DNA of 64,000 nt, from the NCBI GenBank assembly GCA_902141825.1, contig CABFPG010000006.1, forward strand, positions 1 through 64,000. The letters run 5' to 3'. The stretch's first letter is position 1. Every line of letters begins with the position of its first letter. The notes under the pieces are model-generated. The model did no database searches, was not told the DNA's origin, and worked only from the letters and a program-made list of their open reading frames with translations. Positions 63,062 to 64,000 of the stretch are shown piece after piece. The position numbers were made by a program, and so were the translations under genes. Source of the stretch: Thalassocella blandensis (GTDB lineage Bacteria > Pseudomonadota > Gammaproteobacteria > Pseudomonadales > Cellvibrionaceae).

Positions 63062-63210
63062 ACTGGAGTTCAACCTTACCCTGTTACAAATTTTCCATCA
63101 TAGTTTTTAATTTCTTTTCAATTTTACTAACACTTGGCTTACCTTTATCTTTATTCCCTTTAGTTTCCTTATATAAACACCTTGTATTTCAAGCTATCGC
63201 TGGTAGTTAT
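63062..63210 (-). other. Possible decayed 3' extension of the metallopeptidase-like gene
   Basis: Minus-strand frames downstream of the stop at 63211 stay open in two linked pieces. The first, in the same frame as the gene after its stop, reads ITTSDSLKYKVFI. The second, in another frame, reads CLYKETKGNKDKGKPSVSK and on to KTMMENL. The Lys-rich coding-like text suggests a former longer C-terminus broken by a stop and a frameshift, but it may be chance. Confidence 0.3.
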
Positions 63211-63675
63211 TTAACGAAAAACATTCACTCTCAGAAAATTCGCTTTCTTTGACGATAGTTTTATATCATTCGAATTTAACGTATATGTCGCATAGCACTC
63301 AGAGAAATCTTCGGCCACATTGGTTCTTGCGTACTCACTGACGAAGGGTGGTTTGCCGCCAATCTGTTGCGCCCACTCCTTTCGCTTATAACTCGTGAGA
63401 ACCGTTTGATAGACATAGTGGCCGATTTCGTGCGCAATAATGTGCTTTGCCAATGATTTGCTAACCAAATCATAAACGACAATAGTTCGATACTCTGGAA
63501 AATAGGCCCCTTTTATTCCAGCCTCTACAGGTACTCCTATCGCCACAAACTCTGATGCAGGTTTGTACCAAATGGACTGAATATTTTGGGTGTGCTCCCT
63601 GGGTAAACACCTTACTAATTCAGAAACCTCAATTGCAGAGATATATTTTTGTCTATCAAAATCGCGAATGACCAT
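63211..63675 (-). CDS. HExxH metallopeptidase-like protein (possibly truncated)
   Basis: A protein of 154 residues. A zinc-binding HEIGH (about 82-86, in HIIAHEIGHYVYQ) is followed by an acidic helix, NVAEDFSECYATY (about 119-131), which would supply the third ligand, as in the anthrax lethal-factor-like/gluzincin group. No signal peptide or membrane segment is present. It could be a toxin, an effector or a housekeeping peptidase; the sequence does not decide. It is upstream of the flagellar-type operon on the same strand but separated by a long gap, so a shared transcript is possible but not shown. The coding text may once have continued. Confidence 0.7.
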   Translation of the reverse strand: MVIRDFDRQKYISAIEVSELVRCLPREHTQNIQSIWYKPASEFVAIGVPVEAGIKGAYFPEYRTIVVYDLVSKSLAKHIIAHEIGHYVYQTVLTSYKRKEWAQQIGGKPPFVSEYARTNVAEDFSECYATYTLNSNDIKLSSKKANFLRVNVFR

Positions 63676-63855
63676 AAACGTTATTTAGTTTTTCAGATTC
63701 ATGGGGATAAACACGCGTCCTTTTTAAAACCTCAATTATTTTCAAAAAAAATTTTCAAAATGTAGTTTAATAGGAATAGGTAGGGTTTAAACCGCTAAAA
63801 GCTTGATTCGCGCTGCGTCAAAGAGTAAAGTCACACCTGCCGAAAAGACTACTTA

Positions 63856-63884
63856 TTGAACAGTAACGACAGTTGTCTTAGATT
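63856..63884 (+). promoter_or_regulatory. Candidate sigma-70 promoter for the rightmost gene
   Basis: TTGAAC (63856-63861) and TAGATT (63879-63884) are 17 bp apart, each matching four of six consensus bases. AAGGA follows at 63893-63897, 11 nt before the ATG at 63909. The 232-bp gap between the divergent genes holds nothing else obvious. Confidence 0.4.
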
Positions 63885-63908
63885 AGTAATTTAAGGATAT
63901 CTACCGAA

Positions 63909-64000
63909 ATGCATAGTGCGGACGCAGATCCGGCTGGCTCCAGCCGTATTAAACAGCTCGAAAAGTATCTTGATTTAGACCCGAGCAATATCAATATCCT
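63909..64000 (+). CDS. Start of a TPR-like protein (cut by window edge)
   Basis: An ATG at 63909 opens a frame reading MHSADADPAGSSRIKQLEKY and then LDLDPSNINI to the window edge. The xxLxxYLxLDPxNxxI pattern is typical of tetratricopeptide repeats. Only 30 codons are visible. It is divergent from the metallopeptidase-like gene and is not part of the flagellar-type operon. Confidence 0.6.
   Translation, partial: MHSADADPAGSSRIKQLEKYLDLDPSNINI

Overview
This window looks like the chromosome of a marine-type gammaproteobacterium, probably in or near the Cellvibrionales (Saccharophagus/Teredinibacter-like). That placement is an inference. It rests on the miaB-ybeZ-ybeY-corC-lnt block, the small DUF3144, DUF1820 and DUF3820 genes, YaeQ, and a chromosomal integron. 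The core housekeeping part (about 8.7-22 kb) looks less AT-rich than the integron cassettes and the 26-64 kb accessory block; this is a visual impression, not a measurement.

Layout. (1) 1-3294: a chromosomal integron. The integrase gene (2251-3294, +) has a LexA-like box just upstream. On the other side lie an attI junction at 1913/1914 and three complete cassettes on the minus strand, each closed by an attC site of one common family, plus the start of a fourth cassette cut by the window edge. (2) 3260-8519 (-): a two-gene operon for a BadF/HgdC-type activase fusion and a 2-hydroxyacyl-CoA dehydratase-like partner. (3) 8728-10177 (-): DUF3144, a YbfF-type esterase and DUF1820. (4) 10463-17240 (+): miaB, ybeZ (PhoH-like), ybeY, corC, lnt and a DUF6279-like lipoprotein; then mixed-strand small genes to 23 kb (4Fe-4S uracil-DNA glycosylase-like, SlyD, DUF3820, CvfB, YaeQ, a SpoIIAA-like protein, a cyclic-nucleotide/rhodanese sensor, YjbQ). 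(5) 23336-26238 (+): three glycosyltransferase-type genes.

(6) 26.3-63 kb is one long co-directional minus-strand block. It opens, in transcription order, with a tightly packed flagellar-type operon of 25 genes: fliQ-fliR-flhB-flhA-flgF-flgG-flgA-flgH-flgI-flgB-flgC-fliE-fliF-X-fliH-fliI-fliJ-(fliK)-flgD-flgE-fliM-like-fliN-fliO-fliP-fliA. It is followed by a large GT-A glycosyltransferase, a TPR protein, a giant protein of about 4718 residues (YD/RHS repeats interrupted by cadherin-like and RTX modules, then LysM and a glycine-rich hydrophobic segment), and a small overlapping gene that could be its immunity or partner protein. A strong minus-strand terminator closes the block at 26322-26352.

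The most unusual feature is the flagellar cluster. It encodes the export gate, ATPase, MS-ring, rod, hook and P/L rings, but in this window there is no recognisable FliG (a 140-residue unrelated-looking protein sits in its place), FliM is short and lacks the N-terminal CheY-binding peptide, and there is no MotA/B, flagellin, cap, hook-filament junction, FlgM or chemotaxis gene. The order is a permutation of the usual one, broken between fliP and fliQ. This fits a flagellum-derived export structure without torque generation, or a second flagellum that borrows its missing parts from elsewhere in the genome. The window ends with a minus-strand HExxH metallopeptidase-like gene and the start of a plus-strand TPR-like gene.
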